A stretch of 64,000 nucleotides of DNA from assembly GCA_039545355.1 (NCBI GenBank), contig BCJJ01000008.1:806001-870000 (forward strand), given 5' to 3'. Under the pieces are notes generated by a model. The model worked only from the letters and a program-made list of their open reading frames with translations. It did no database searches and was not told where the DNA came from. The stretch is from Trichosporon coremiiforme (taxonomy: Eukaryota; Basidiomycota; Tremellomycetes; Trichosporonales; Trichosporonaceae). Every line of letters starts with the position of its first letter. Within the stretch, counting starts at the first letter, position 1. Both the position numbers and the translations under genes were made by a program. Shown one piece after another: positions 35,557-45,624 of the stretch.

Positions 35557-38184
35557 TCAGGCAGCGCGCGGGTTGAACCACACCCTCCCCTCGTGAACGG
35601 CGGCGAGCAAAGCCTGAACGCTTTGCCACACGGCCCTCAGAATGCACATGGGGACGTATCCAATCCCCCAGAGGACAGAGTACGTGGCCCAGGCGATGAC
35701 TGCACCACTCCTGCCCATACCACGGAAGACAGCGGCGCACATAGTGATCGCGAGCTGGGTCGCCCTGAGACAGACGAGAATGACCACGTCGATGAGCGCG
35801 TTGCCGAACTGGAGCAGGCCGTTCCACAGGTCGTCGGTCGTGACGTCCTTGAACCAGGTGACAATTGCGAGATACGTCGAGTGGAGGAGGGAGACGAACT
35901 GAGCGAGCACTCCCGTCACGGCGATGCGGAGGTGGACGAGGGTGTAGACGGCCCAGTTGGACCACAGAGCCAGAGCAGAGGGCAGGATGCGGAGGCGGCG
36001 CACAGTGTCGTCGACGAGCAGCTTGAGCTGGTTCACTACCAGATGCAGGTCATACAGGACGCCCTCGAGGCGGGCGGAGAGCACGGTCTTGGCGCAAGAA
36101 ATACGAGTGGCGAACGCCTCAAGACCGGCACAGAGCCACTCGAGGCCGTCGGTCGCCGTCTCTTCAGCGGCGATCAGCCCGCGACCCACGAGGACGGGCA
36201 CGCGGCGGCGGACAACTTCAACCCCGCGTGGCATCTCGCCAATCTGCATCCAGACCCAGCTCGTGGCGACGGGTCCGCCCTCGACAGCGTGCTTGGCGAC
36301 ATAGCAGAAGAGGCAGACAGTCGCGTAAACGGGCTCCGAGGTCGCGTACCACAGCACGTCCTCCCCATACGCTAGAACCAGGGGCCAGTACACCTTGAAC
36401 CACTCGATTCCCTCCTGGGTCTTCTCGCAAGTGCACTCCCAGCCCTCCTGCATCAAGATCCAGTCCGTCTGAACGCTGTCGCAGAAGCGGTCCCAGCTGT
36501 CCTTCATCTTACAGGCGTCGAGGAGCAGCCCCCACGCCAAGACCGCGATGTAGTACGTGAACCACCACACGATTTTGGCGCAGAGCACGGCGTTGTTGAG
36601 ACTGTCCCAGGCCGGGGAGAGCTGGTGCGCAATACGCTGGGAGGCGCCGTCCATGCGCTCGGGGAGGAGCGCGGCGACCTCCCTGTGCGCATTCGCGGCC
36701 CCGGGTCGGAGCGCGATTTGCCCGTCTGCAGCGACGATGGTGTCGTCAGCCCCAGCACGAAGCAGGAGCTCGACGACGCGCAGGCGCCCATTCTCCGCTG
36801 CAGTCATCAATGCCGTGCGCGGCTCAGAGGGCTCCATCGCGTCCCCGAGCCTGCTCGCTGCGGCGACGCGAGCGGGCTCGAACGCCGCAAAAGCACTGTT
36901 GGCCATGCGGTTGAGATCGGCGCTGTGCATGATAAGCGCCTCCGTCGAGTAGAAGTGTCCGCGCGCCGACGCGTAAACGAGAGGAGTAATCCCGCCGGCA
37001 GACAGGACGTCAGGCGACACCAAGCCTGAGGCCAGCAGAGAAACGAGAGTCGAGACGTCCTCGGTCCCAACCGAGAGGAACAGACGCTTGACGTGCGCGC
37101 GCTCCTCGACCGCCGCCTTGTCCTCGGCCAGCGTGGACGAGATAGTGAGCTCGGGGTAGACGGTGATCGGGAGAATACGGCCGTCGCGACCGAGTGAGGC
37201 CGCGGAGAGGATGTCCCGCGTCGTCGCTAGAGTACGCGCCGCGTCGCTGGGCTTCCTGACAGCAGGGGTGCTGGATTCCGCGCTGGGTTCGGTTGCGGAC
37301 TCGGCGGCGGGCTGGGGGTCGCCACTGAAGGTAGGCGCCTCGATGAGGAGGACGGTCTTGGATGTAGGCTTCGGCTCAGTCTCCTCGGGAGTAGAGTTGT
37401 CCTTGTTGCCATTGCTGGAAGTGTCGTTGCTAGTATCAGAGGCAGACTTGACGTGGCCGTTCTTGTCGGTGTCCTTCGCGGAAGGCTTGCTGGTCACGTC
37501 CTTGCTGGGGCTGCGAGAGAAACGCTTCATGAAGCCGCCCTGCCTGGAGGCCGTGGTCGAGGTGTCGGGGGCGTCTTTGGGGGCAACCTCGGAAAAGACG
37601 TCCTTCCTAGGTCCGCCGTTCTGAGCGTTGGCCGTCGGTCCCTCAATGGTCGGAGCCGGCTTCGTGACGGTGGTCGCAACGTCTTTCTTGGGCTTGTCGG
37701 TCATAGGGGCGCCCTTGGGTGGCACGACCTCCGGGGTGGCCATCGCCTTGGTCGCGTCCTTCGGGGTCTCCTTCTCCTTGACGGAGGCGCTGGTGACCCC
37801 ATCGTCGGTCATCTTGTCGTCACCAGTAACCTTGGCGGTCACCTTACCGTTGGCGGTATCGTCGACCTTGTCGGGCACCTCCTTCGTCTTAACATTCTCG
37901 GACTTCCCCTTTGCCATCTTCCAGGCGATAGGCATCTTGGTCGCTGTTGATGAGGAGCAGTTGTCAGTGTGAAGAAGGATGGGAATGTGACACGACGACA
38001 CGACGTCTTGTACTTCCTTTCCGTGTGCTGATGGTGGGAACGCATACACACCGTCGTGTCCATCAGGTGCGCCGCCAAACTTGCTGTCAGGCTGAGAGGT
38101 GGGGATTTCAGCTGGCTTCGAGGTGCGAGGGTGCGTGAATGCCATTGTCTGCGGCACTGGGGCAACTGAGGTGAGCTGATGCAC
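35557..38184 (-). CDS. Ankyrin-repeat protein with multiple C-terminal hydrophobic segments
   Basis: I do not recognise a named family. The open frame gives 875 residues from 38184, but an internal ATG at 37935 (MPIAWKMAKGKSE) would give 792 and may be the true start, since the first 83 residues look like translated leader. Residues to about 340 are Lys/Thr/Asp/Pro-rich and disordered, with many VxKxxP-like units. Ankyrin-like repeats follow (GGITPLVYASARGHFYSTEA, RTALMTAAENGRLRVVELLL). From about residue 550 there are six or so hydrophobic, Trp-rich stretches (IVWWFTYYIAVLAWGLLL, NALIDVVILVCLRATQLA, VIAWATYSVLWGIGYVPM), suggesting a membrane or membrane-hugging domain. No intron is needed. 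A membrane scaffold role is inference only. Confidence 0.8.
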   Translation of the reverse strand: MHQLTSVAPVPQTMAFTHPRTSKPAEIPTSQPDSKFGGAPDGHDGVYAFPPSAHGKEVQDVVSSCHIPILLHTDNCSSSTATKMPIAWKMAKGKSENVKTKEVPDKVDDTANGKVTAKVTGDDKMTDDGVTSASVKEKETPKDATKAMATPEVVPPKGAPMTDKPKKDVATTVTKPAPTIEGPTANAQNGGPRKDVFSEVAPKDAPDTSTTASRQGGFMKRFSRSPSKDVTSKPSAKDTDKNGHVKSASDTSNDTSSNGNKDNSTPEETEPKPTSKTVLLIEAPTFSGDPQPAAESATEPSAESSTPAVRKPSDAARTLATTRDILSAASLGRDGRILPITVYPELTISSTLAEDKAAVEERAHVKRLFLSVGTEDVSTLVSLLASGLVSPDVLSAGGITPLVYASARGHFYSTEALIMHSADLNRMANSAFAAFEPARVAAASRLGDAMEPSEPRTALMTAAENGRLRVVELLLRAGADDTIVAADGQIALRPGAANAHREVAALLPERMDGASQRIAHQLSPAWDSLNNAVLCAKIVWWFTYYIAVLAWGLLLDACKMKDSWDRFCDSVQTDWILMQEGWECTCEKTQEGIEWFKVYWPLVLAYGEDVLWYATSEPVYATVCLFCYVAKHAVEGGPVATSWVWMQIGEMPRGVEVVRRRVPVLVGRGLIAAEETATDGLEWLCAGLEAFATRISCAKTVLSARLEGVLYDLHLVVNQLKLLVDDTVRRLRILPSALALWSNWAVYTLVHLRIAVTGVLAQFVSLLHSTYLAIVTWFKDVTTDDLWNGLLQFGNALIDVVILVCLRATQLAITMCAAVFRGMGRSGAVIAWATYSVLWGIGYVPMCILRAVWQSVQALLAAVHEGRVWFNPRAA

Positions 38185-39414
38185 TGGGGTTCAGAGGTCA
38201 AACGGTGGGGCGAGTGCAACGCCACGAGCAGCGTTCCACCGTAATGATATCCGTCACTCAGCGCTGGGATGCTCTTCCGCCGCGTCTACTGCTCCCCCGA
38301 GGAGCACTTCGACGATTAGAAACTTTCCGAGCTCCTGACGACGCTTCCTCTCGTCATGGTGAGTACACTGTTTGGAATGCCGTCCGTGGCATGTTGGAGT
38401 TCTTAAGAAGTGGACGGATTCCCCACTGCCCTCGAAGAACAACACCGTCACCGTCATCATTGTCCACTTATGACGTCTTATTGTTCTCTGCACCTCTTCT
38501 CCACGATTTTCGCTCGTCACAGAATACCTCTCATGCCACATGCCACGCCTCGTGATTCCCAAGGCAGTGGCCGCAGCTGGAACCCGAGACAGGAACGACG
38601 ACCAGCCTGCTCGGCCCCCGTTTCGCCATGTCCAGCGTCACTAGCTTCCGAAGCGAGCAAGTAGTTTCCGGTGACTCAGGAGTTTCCCCGAAAGTTGCCC
38701 CTCCCCTCTGCGGGCAGAAGCTGTTTTAGCGCATATGATCAGAGGGCAGTCACAGTCAAGAGATAAGCTAGGCATCCCGCACCGTCCGTTCCGTCCGCAC
38801 ACCACGCCTCAGCAGCAAGACGCTCGCGGAAAGATACTACTCCGAGCTAGACTCACACCATGCGGGCTCACTAGCGATCACCGGGTCAGCAGACCCAGTA
38901 TGCCCTTCGACCTGGCGTTGGACTCGAGCTCGCGATCATGCCGTGGCCCTGTGCCTGACAGCCGGTCGTTACGTAATCGTTTGCCACTCAACGCCGAGAT
39001 GAGCCGGTCGATGCAGCGTCGGTGGTTCGATCCTCACCATCTGCCAAGCACCCAACGACGGAAGCACTCACGACAGTCGCGCCGCGCAAGTCACGGGGCC
39101 TTCACGCGTCGATTTGTGGACTTCTCTCGGCGCCCGGTCGAACGAGTAACGAGGTCAATGATCCCCGCGTCGTCGTGCGATGAGCACGAACTAGGAAGGC
39201 ACTAGCGAAACTAGTCTGCTGGGGCCAGCGTTAACAGCGTTCCGCGACTACTACTTCAGCGTTCCTCCCTTCGATTGCGCGCCGCACGTCCTTGTGACCT
39301 GGGGCCCACGCTTTCTTTCCCGTAGCCCACAGGAGTTTGGCACCCTTATATCCCGGACGGTCTGCTCCCAAGCTCCTGGGCCCCCAAGACATACCTACCA
39401 CTACCACTACCACC
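38185..39414. promoter_or_regulatory. Divergent intergenic region, 1.2 kb
   Basis: Lies between the ankyrin/membrane gene and the oxygenase gene. A TATA-like TTATAT at 39346-39351 lies 63 nt before the oxygenase start. A GGTTCGATCC stretch near 39025 resembles a Pol III B-box but does not fold into a tRNA. Confidence 0.45.
39346..39351 (+). promoter_or_regulatory. TATA-like box of the oxygenase gene
   Basis: TTATAT, 63 nt upstream of a start codon in excellent context (ACCACCATGG). Confidence 0.35.
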
Positions 39415-40335
39415 ATGGCTGCAGTTGCTACCACGACCGCGACGGAGATTCCCAGCACGGGCGGTGCCGGCCTCCGCCGCCGCCTCGACGTTCACATCCA
39501 CGACACGATCGAGGACCCGGTCATCCTCCGCGAGATGATCGTCGAGGACATTTACCTCCTCGGAGGGCAGTTTGCGATCCTGTGCCAGTTCGCGCACCCC
39601 GGCATTGCGCGCGGCACAGCGGGGCACAGCACGTTCGCGTCGCGCATCCCGGAGCGGCTGCGAAACACGGCGCGGTTCCTGAACGCGTCCGTGTTCGGGA
39701 CCGAGCGGGAGAAGAGGGCCATCTTCAGCGTGATCCACAAGTATCACGCGCAGGTGAAGGGCGAGGTGAACGGCGAGCGCTACGACGCTAACGACCCCGA
39801 GCTGCACCTCTGGACCGCCGCCACGCTCTTCGTGTCCCTCGTGCTCGTGCACGAGCGCCTCTTCGGCAAGATCTCCCAGGAGCGCATGGAGGCCATGTAC
39901 CGCCAGAGCGCCGTGTTCGGGACGTCGCTGCGGATGCCGCCCGAGATGTGGCCGAAGACGCTCGACGACTTCTGGGTCTACTGGGACCACATGATCGCGA
40001 CGCTCGAGGTCACGCCCGAGGCGAAGCGTCTCTCTCGCGACCTCCTCTGGCCCAAGAACCTCCCCTGGAACATGCAGATGCTCATCCCCCTCTCCCGCAT
40101 CTTCACCAAGCAGCTCCTGCCTCCCCGCCTCCAGCGCGAGTACGACCTGTACCCGTCCACCCTGGACTGGATCCAGTACCAGGCTGCCATCAACAGCCTC
40201 TCCTTCGTCTACCCCTACTTCCCCGACCGCGTCCGACAGCGCCGGCACAACATGTACATGGAGGACCTCAAGGCGGCCGTCGCCCGCGTCGAGAAGACCG
40301 GTCACTGGGGCCGCGACAAGGATTTCCCGGCGTAA
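39415..40335 (+). CDS. mpaB/rubber-oxygenase-like protein (DUF2236 family)
   Basis: Single exon, 306 residues, with start context ACCACCATGG. The sequence fits the DUF2236 family (ER-bound oxygenase mpaB/B' and latex-clearing protein): an early HPGIARGTAGHSTF segment with a conserved His, the FGTEREKRAIFSVIHKYHAQ region, then DPELHLWTAATLFVSLVLVHERLF. In characterised members, His residues in these helices bind haem b, and the enzyme cleaves isoprenoid or other double bonds; substrate and haem binding here are not shown. There is no signal peptide; residues about 140-160 (LWTAATLFVSLVLVHERLF) are hydrophobic. The gene stands alone with no biosynthetic cluster around it. Confidence 0.85.
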   Translation: MAAVATTTATEIPSTGGAGLRRRLDVHIHDTIEDPVILREMIVEDIYLLGGQFAILCQFAHPGIARGTAGHSTFASRIPERLRNTARFLNASVFGTEREKRAIFSVIHKYHAQVKGEVNGERYDANDPELHLWTAATLFVSLVLVHERLFGKISQERMEAMYRQSAVFGTSLRMPPEMWPKTLDDFWVYWDHMIATLEVTPEAKRLSRDLLWPKNLPWNMQMLIPLSRIFTKQLLPPRLQREYDLYPSTLDWIQYQAAINSLSFVYPYFPDRVRQRRHNMYMEDLKAAVARVEKTGHWGRDKDFPA

Positions 40336-41688
40336 AGTGGGCGTGGAGAACCACTAACCGGACCGCCATAGTCCGCCCACGCGCCGTCGTGGGGCCATCG
40401 ACCCGACCGACCGAGCTACGCTATTTGTGACTGGTGTGCATAGTGTTATTCTGAGAGGAGCTACGGGCCCTCGTGCCCGGTTGGTCCACGTGACCATTCC
40501 ACAACTACCGGCTGTGACGAGATATCTTTGTAGCGAAAAGCAAGACATGTATTCAATGATTCCGGCACGTGGAGAGGTGCTGAGGTATGTGGTCGGGATA
40601 AGATGCGCAATCATCATGAGGAACACAGGCTTGCAGGCAGCCGACTGATGATCGACACGCCATGAGATAGCCGTGCGAGTATTACTGCTCAGTGCCGCGC
40701 CAACTCGCGCCTCGTGGTCCCCTTCCTCTGCATTGCTGTAGATCTGCATGCTCGCGTGCAATATGCACCCGCTCCACGCCATCGCCAGCGCTCATAGGCA
40801 CGCTGTTCAGAGGCATGGCTTGCGCAAGACGGATCATCAAGCGAAGTGTCTTTCCCCTTCAAACTCCGAGGATTATCCTACCTTTGTCTTCCTCTCCCGT
40901 CTCTCCCCGCTCTCTAATTCACGCAAAGTTCATCTGAAGCCTCGGAGCTCGTCATACGCCGGAGCCATGCGTGTCCCGCACCCGTAAAAGTATGCAGAAA
41001 TGGCACAGAATCAGGTGAGATCCAGGAAAAGGACCAGGCACCGGTGAACTCGGCGTCTTAAAGTATGGAGCACCACGAACGCCTGTCTGGTCTGTCACCG
41101 TACAGTGGTGTGGCTCCGGCGATCAAAATGTAGCCCCACTCGCGCACCACATGGTACGCGAGCTCTTGCAGGATCTCAACCTTGTTCTCGTCTCGTTCAG
41201 GAGAGGAGCGGCGCGCTAAGCTCGAGTGGGACTGAGAAATTTCCCCCTGTCGCTGTTGAGCGAGAGTGTCGTGCGACACCGAGCCATGGGTTCCCGGGCT
41301 GCTACAACTAGCGGGGACTGTGGGCAAGCCCCGGCCTCTGCGTCTCCTGGCGTCCTTTGGGCATGGAGCGACTGGGCAGTCGTCGCACGCTGATGCAACC
41401 TAAGCCTGGGCTAAAGTTTGGGCTGCTAATGTTGATCGTCGTACCCCTCCTCTCTTTCTCTCTCATCTGAGAGAATTCTCTCACCTCACTGATTCTTGCG
41501 GGGCAACACTGCTTCGCAGCGACCTCACCCTTACCAACCCCGACGTGTGGGCATCTCTCAGAGCCCCGACCTAGCTGCTCATCAACTGCTGCGCTTCCTC
41601 GCTCTAAGCGCATATCACGACTCGCCCCCGCGAGCTCTTATCTCGATCCGCTCTTCCCACCGATAGAGCTTACGCTCAACCCAGCATC
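40336..41688. other. Intergenic region upstream of the NCS1 permease, 1.35 kb
   Basis: No supportable ORF. Near the permease there is a 16-nt perfect palindrome (41468-41483), pyrimidine-rich leader-like sequence, and two GATA-type motifs: CTTATC at 41637-41642 and CGATAG at 41661-41666. GATA motifs could reflect nitrogen control, as is common for nucleobase permeases; this is inference. Confidence 0.4.
41468..41483. promoter_or_regulatory. 16-bp perfect palindrome TGAGAGAATTCTCTCA
   Basis: Perfect inverted repeat about 205 nt before the permease start, flanked by CT-rich sequence. It could be a dimeric factor site or form an RNA hairpin if transcribed. Confidence 0.4.
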
Positions 41689-43368
41689 ATGCGCAAGACC
41701 AACATGAAGCAGTACCTGACGCGGTCGTACTGGCTCCTGCCGAAGGAGGACTCGTGCATCGCCCCCGAGGGCGTCTGGAGCAACAAGGACATGGACCCGA
41801 CGCCGGTCGAGTACCGGACCTGGACGGGATGGACCTTCTTCTCGTACTGGGTGTGCGACCTCTTCCAGCCTGGTGGATGGGCGACGACCGCCGCCTTCGT
41901 CGGCACGGGCCTTACGTGGTGGGAGTCCTGCCTTGCTGTTCTTGCTGGCTCGTTCCTTTCAGCCATTATTATTGCGTGCAACGGTGTCGTCGGAGGCACG
42001 CTGCACGTGCCCTTTGCAGTTTCGTCGCGCGCGGTATATGGGTACTACGGCAGCCGATTCGTTGTTATCGTGAGTAGTTCGCCTGTCGGATGACGAGGGA
42101 GAGCTGACGCCCAGTCCCGCTGCATCATGGGCTGTTTCTGGCTGTCGATCAACACCTTCGCGGCTGGCCAGTACGTCTCGTACGCGATCGAGGCTATCTG
42201 GCCTTCCTACGCTAGGCTGCCGAACCAGATCCCAGCCTCGCAGGGGGCAACGACGAAGGATTTCCTGTCCTTCTTCCTGATCTGGGCCATCCAGTTCCCC
42301 TTCCTGCTCGTGCACCCCTCGAAGCTGCAGCCCGTATTCTACACCAAGGCGTGTCTCGTCCCCGTCGTCGCGCTCGGAACCATGATCTGGGCTCTTGTCA
42401 AGTGCCGTGACGGTCCCGGCATCGGGTACGCTTTGTCTACGCCCGCGAACCGCGTCGCGCCCGGAGTACCCCGCTTCATCGCGTTCATGTACGCTGTCAC
42501 GAGCGTGCAGGGCACCTGGGCGACGATGGGCGTCAACGTCGGCGACTTCAGCCGATACTGCCGCAACCCCAGGAGCTCGTGGCTGCAGCTCTTCGCGTTC
42601 CCGATCATCAACACGCTCGTCTCGATCGTGGCCGCCATCACGGCTGCGTGTCTCCTGCCCGTGTACGGCGACGTGCTGTACCAGCCCTACCTGATCGTGA
42701 GCAAGTGGGGCACATCCCCCGGTGGCCGGGCTGCCATGTTCCTGGCGTCTCTCGCCTGGGCGCTCGCCAACGTGACGACCAACGTGAGCGCGAACAGTAT
42801 CTCTGCCGCGAACGACCTGTCCGCCCTGTTCCCGAAATGGGTCAACATCCGGCGTGGGCAGCTCTTCGTCGCGATCGTGGGCGTCTGGGGCTTCGCGCCG
42901 TGGAAGGTGCTGCAGTCGGCTGCCAACTTCCTGACCTTCATGAACTCGTACTCTGTCATTCTTGCCCCGATCGCGTCCTTGATGTTCTTCGACTTCTTCG
43001 TCATCAAGCACGGCCGCTACAACGTCTTCGAACTCTACGTGCCCCACGGCATGTACTACTATGCGAAGGGCTGGAACTGGCGCGCCTACGTCAGTGTCAT
43101 CTGCGCCGTCGCACCGAACATGCCCGGCATGGTCAACGCCATCAACTCCAACATCCAGATCGGCAACATCAAGTATGTCTACATGGTCAGCAACATTGTT
43201 GCCCACTTTATCGCTCTGAATGTGTATTACATTCTCAACAAACTCTTCCCCGCCCGCGAGACACTCATCGATCACCCCGTCCATGAGGTGCTTGAGGACA
43301 CGCCCGCCGTCCCCATGAACTACGAGGACTCGGACATGGAGAAGAAGGAGAAGCTGAACCTAGTGTAG
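41689..43368 (+). CDS. NCS1-family permease (uracil/uridine/allantoin type)
   Basis: Plasma-membrane symporter for a nucleobase or related compound. Exons are 41689-42069 and 42115-43368 (intron 45 nt), giving 544 residues. About twelve hydrophobic segments are visible. NCS1 landmarks include the N-terminal LTRSYWLLPKE, TWTGWTFFSYWVCDLFQPGG in the first membrane span, NVGDFSRYCRNPRSSW, and NVSANSISAANDLSALFPKW with NIRRGQLF in the central part. The pattern is closer to the fungal Fur (uracil/allantoin/uridine) group than to the Fcy group, but the substrate cannot be set from sequence. The N-terminus lacks a long cytosolic tail; the C-terminal tail is acidic and Lys-rich (EDSDMEKKEKLNLV). Confidence 0.9.
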
Positions 43369-43628
43369 GTGTGGCGTGTGAGATGTGTGTGCCACTGGGG
43401 TGCGAGGTGTGTCGATGGGATGTGGGATGGAACGAGAAGGAGTGTTGGGATGCTGAGATGCTGAGGGCAGCCTGAGTGGCTGAGGGAGAGAAGAGGGATT
43501 CGAGTAGACAAGTCCAACTGCGGGCTTTATCTTTGTAACATTTCGGACGCGTACCGATGCACGAAGTTTCCATTCATCTTGTTTGCTGTCGCCGCATGTC
43601 GCTAATGTATGCATGATGTGGTGAGTCA

Positions 43629-45303
43629 TTAAATGCGTCTAGATGATACAGGTGACAACAATGGAGATTCGCCACCCGCGACCGAGTCGCTCCGCCCTCT
43701 TCCATTGCGGGGGAGCATGACTGGCGTACTCGGCGTCGAAGAAATGAGGAGGAGCCCGCCCTGGCTCGTTGGCAGGCGGGTCAGGCTCCCAGCACTCGTC
43801 CTGTGCGCGAGAGCCCGCGGCGGAGCAGCGACTGGTATTGGTGGTCTCAAAGACGAACGGCGCGCGACACTCGACGCACCGTCGACCAAGAGCGGCGTCT
43901 CCTCGTCTACGCTCTGCAGCGCCGGCGTGTGCGAGGGCGTACTTGATGCCGAAGCCGGGTCGACCGGATTCGTTAGGAAGTATACGCCCAGGAAGGTCGT
44001 GGCGATCTGGTTGTCAGCTACAGTCCTTTAGCATTGCTAGCGGTGGACTCACGCCAAAGGCAAAGTTGACAAACTGGGAGAAGCTCAGCCCCCGGAACTC
44101 CTGGTACAGCACGGCGCTGCCGATGATGGCCGACATGGAGAAGAACACGAACTGCGTGGGGATGACTTCCTGTCTGTCAGCTTGTCCCAGGGCTGCCAGC
44201 TAACCTTAGACTCGAAGCGCATGAGCGCGCGGTTCAGGTACTTGATCTGCAACACGCTCGTGACAACCAGCACGACGACGGCGATCCACGTGATGGGGTA
44301 GGCGAACGCCTTGACAAAAACTGCGGACAGGAGCGAGCTCAGCGCTTTGGTCGCCATGACAGTGTATCCGCCGTAGAAGGCGCAGGTGCCGACGTCGATC
44401 CCTATCCAGCGCGCGCCGTACTGCGTCGGGCTCAGGAGCGTGAGCGGCACGAGGAGAAGAATGTTTAGCCCGGTGTAGATCAGGAAGGCGGGGGCGAGCA
44501 CGGCCGCGAGCAGCTCGTCGGGCGACATCTGCTGTCAGCTTCCTCGGGTCTTTCAGACAGCTGCAGCGGCGCCTCGCGCTCACACGCCACACACGGAGAG
44601 CACACAGCACACGTCCGCATGGCTTGGTCCCACAAACACCCTCGCTCCATGTGTGCGCAGTTGTGTGTGAGACACCCGCGGCAGACTCACCCTCGGCTTC
44701 GAGTCGGTGGCGGACCACACGACAGTAACAGCGCCCACAATAGCGAGCGTCATGCCGAGCACATTGCGCCTCGTGAAGCTTTCCCCAAGAATCAATGGGG
44801 CAAAGAAGCAATTCGCAATAAGCGCAACAGTCCCAAGGGGCGCGACGACACTAGCTGGCGCGAACCCGTAGGAGAGGAAGTTGCCCGTCTCGCCGAGCCC
44901 CATGAGCCCGAGTCCGGCCCACCACAGCTTGGAGCGGAGGTACTCTCCTTCGCCGTCGACTCCGTGGGGACTCTGCGGCTCGTCATCGCCGGCAGGTGAC
45001 TCGGAGAGCTCGACCTCGTACGTCTCGAACGGCTGCGAGTCGGACCTGCCCCGGTGAGCTAGAGGGGAGACTAGTGGTGTCACGGGCGGGAGCGGGGCGG
45101 GACTCGGCGTGGACGACTTCCGCCCAGGAGTCGAAGGACGCGAGGGGTCTTGCCTTTGATGCGCGAGTTTCTGAAGCGTCCTTGTTTGTCAGTTTCGAAA
45201 TGAAAACAACAACCCACAAGGCAAGCGAGATGAGGATGTTGCCGGCACACGCGATGGCGACGCCGACGTAGGACGCGGCGCTCCCCGGGGACTCGTTCGT
45301 CAT
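43629..45303 (-). CDS. NIPA-like magnesium transporter (DUF803)
   Basis: Predicted membrane transporter for Mg2+. Exons are 45303..45218, 45180..44691, 44528..44205, 44169..44053 and 44006..43629, giving 464 residues. The first intron (37 nt) must be removed to give the family motif AGNILISLALTLQKLAHQR. Later motifs are LWWAGLGLMGLGETGNFLSY, FAPASVVAPLGTVALIANCF, FFAPLILGES and QIKYLNRALMRFES, together forming about nine membrane spans. A loop of about 55 residues, rich in Ser/Pro/Glu, separates span 1 from span 2. The C-terminal about 110 residues are a Ser/Pro/Arg-rich cytosolic tail. It is tail-to-tail with the NCS1 permease (260 bp) and divergent from PRO2. Confidence 0.92.
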
Positions 45304-45624
45304 GGTGCTTTCAGGCGGGCATCGCACGCTGCGCTGTCAATCGAAGTAAGTGCGTCGTTGAGTGTGCGTTGTCGAATGCAGACGATCGCAGAAGGTCCCA
45401 CTCCGGTGCTGCATGCGCGCCCTATCTCCCGTCAAACATGCTGGCGTCGATGTCGCCCTAGCTCCTGGTCGGCGTACCTGGACAAGGTCGCCGGGGTAAG
45501 TTTCCCACGGGTGCTACCTCCACTTCGCCTTCGCTGAGTCGCAATCTCCCCCCTCTGTATCCGCCGTTGTCTGATCGCTCAGCACGGTCTATCCTCCCCT
45601 TCACTCAACACCAAAAGCAACAAA
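45304..45624. promoter_or_regulatory. Divergent intergenic region, NIPA-like / PRO2 (321 bp)
   Basis: Short shared promoter region with pyrimidine-rich sequence before PRO2 and an A-rich PRO2 start context (CAACAAAATGG). I see no TATA box or clear repeat. Confidence 0.45.

Noticed and set aside
39000..39060. GGTTCGATCC stretch as a tRNA T-arm
   Set aside because: No matching acceptor, D or anticodon arms can be drawn around it.
41300..41688. Thiamine-type riboswitch upstream of the NCS1 permease
   Set aside because: Only a CTGAGA hexamer is present, inside a palindrome; the other conserved helices are missing.
41959..43284. 441-codon open frame antisense to the NCS1 permease
   Set aside because: Charged, repetitive translation of the complementary strand without any motif.
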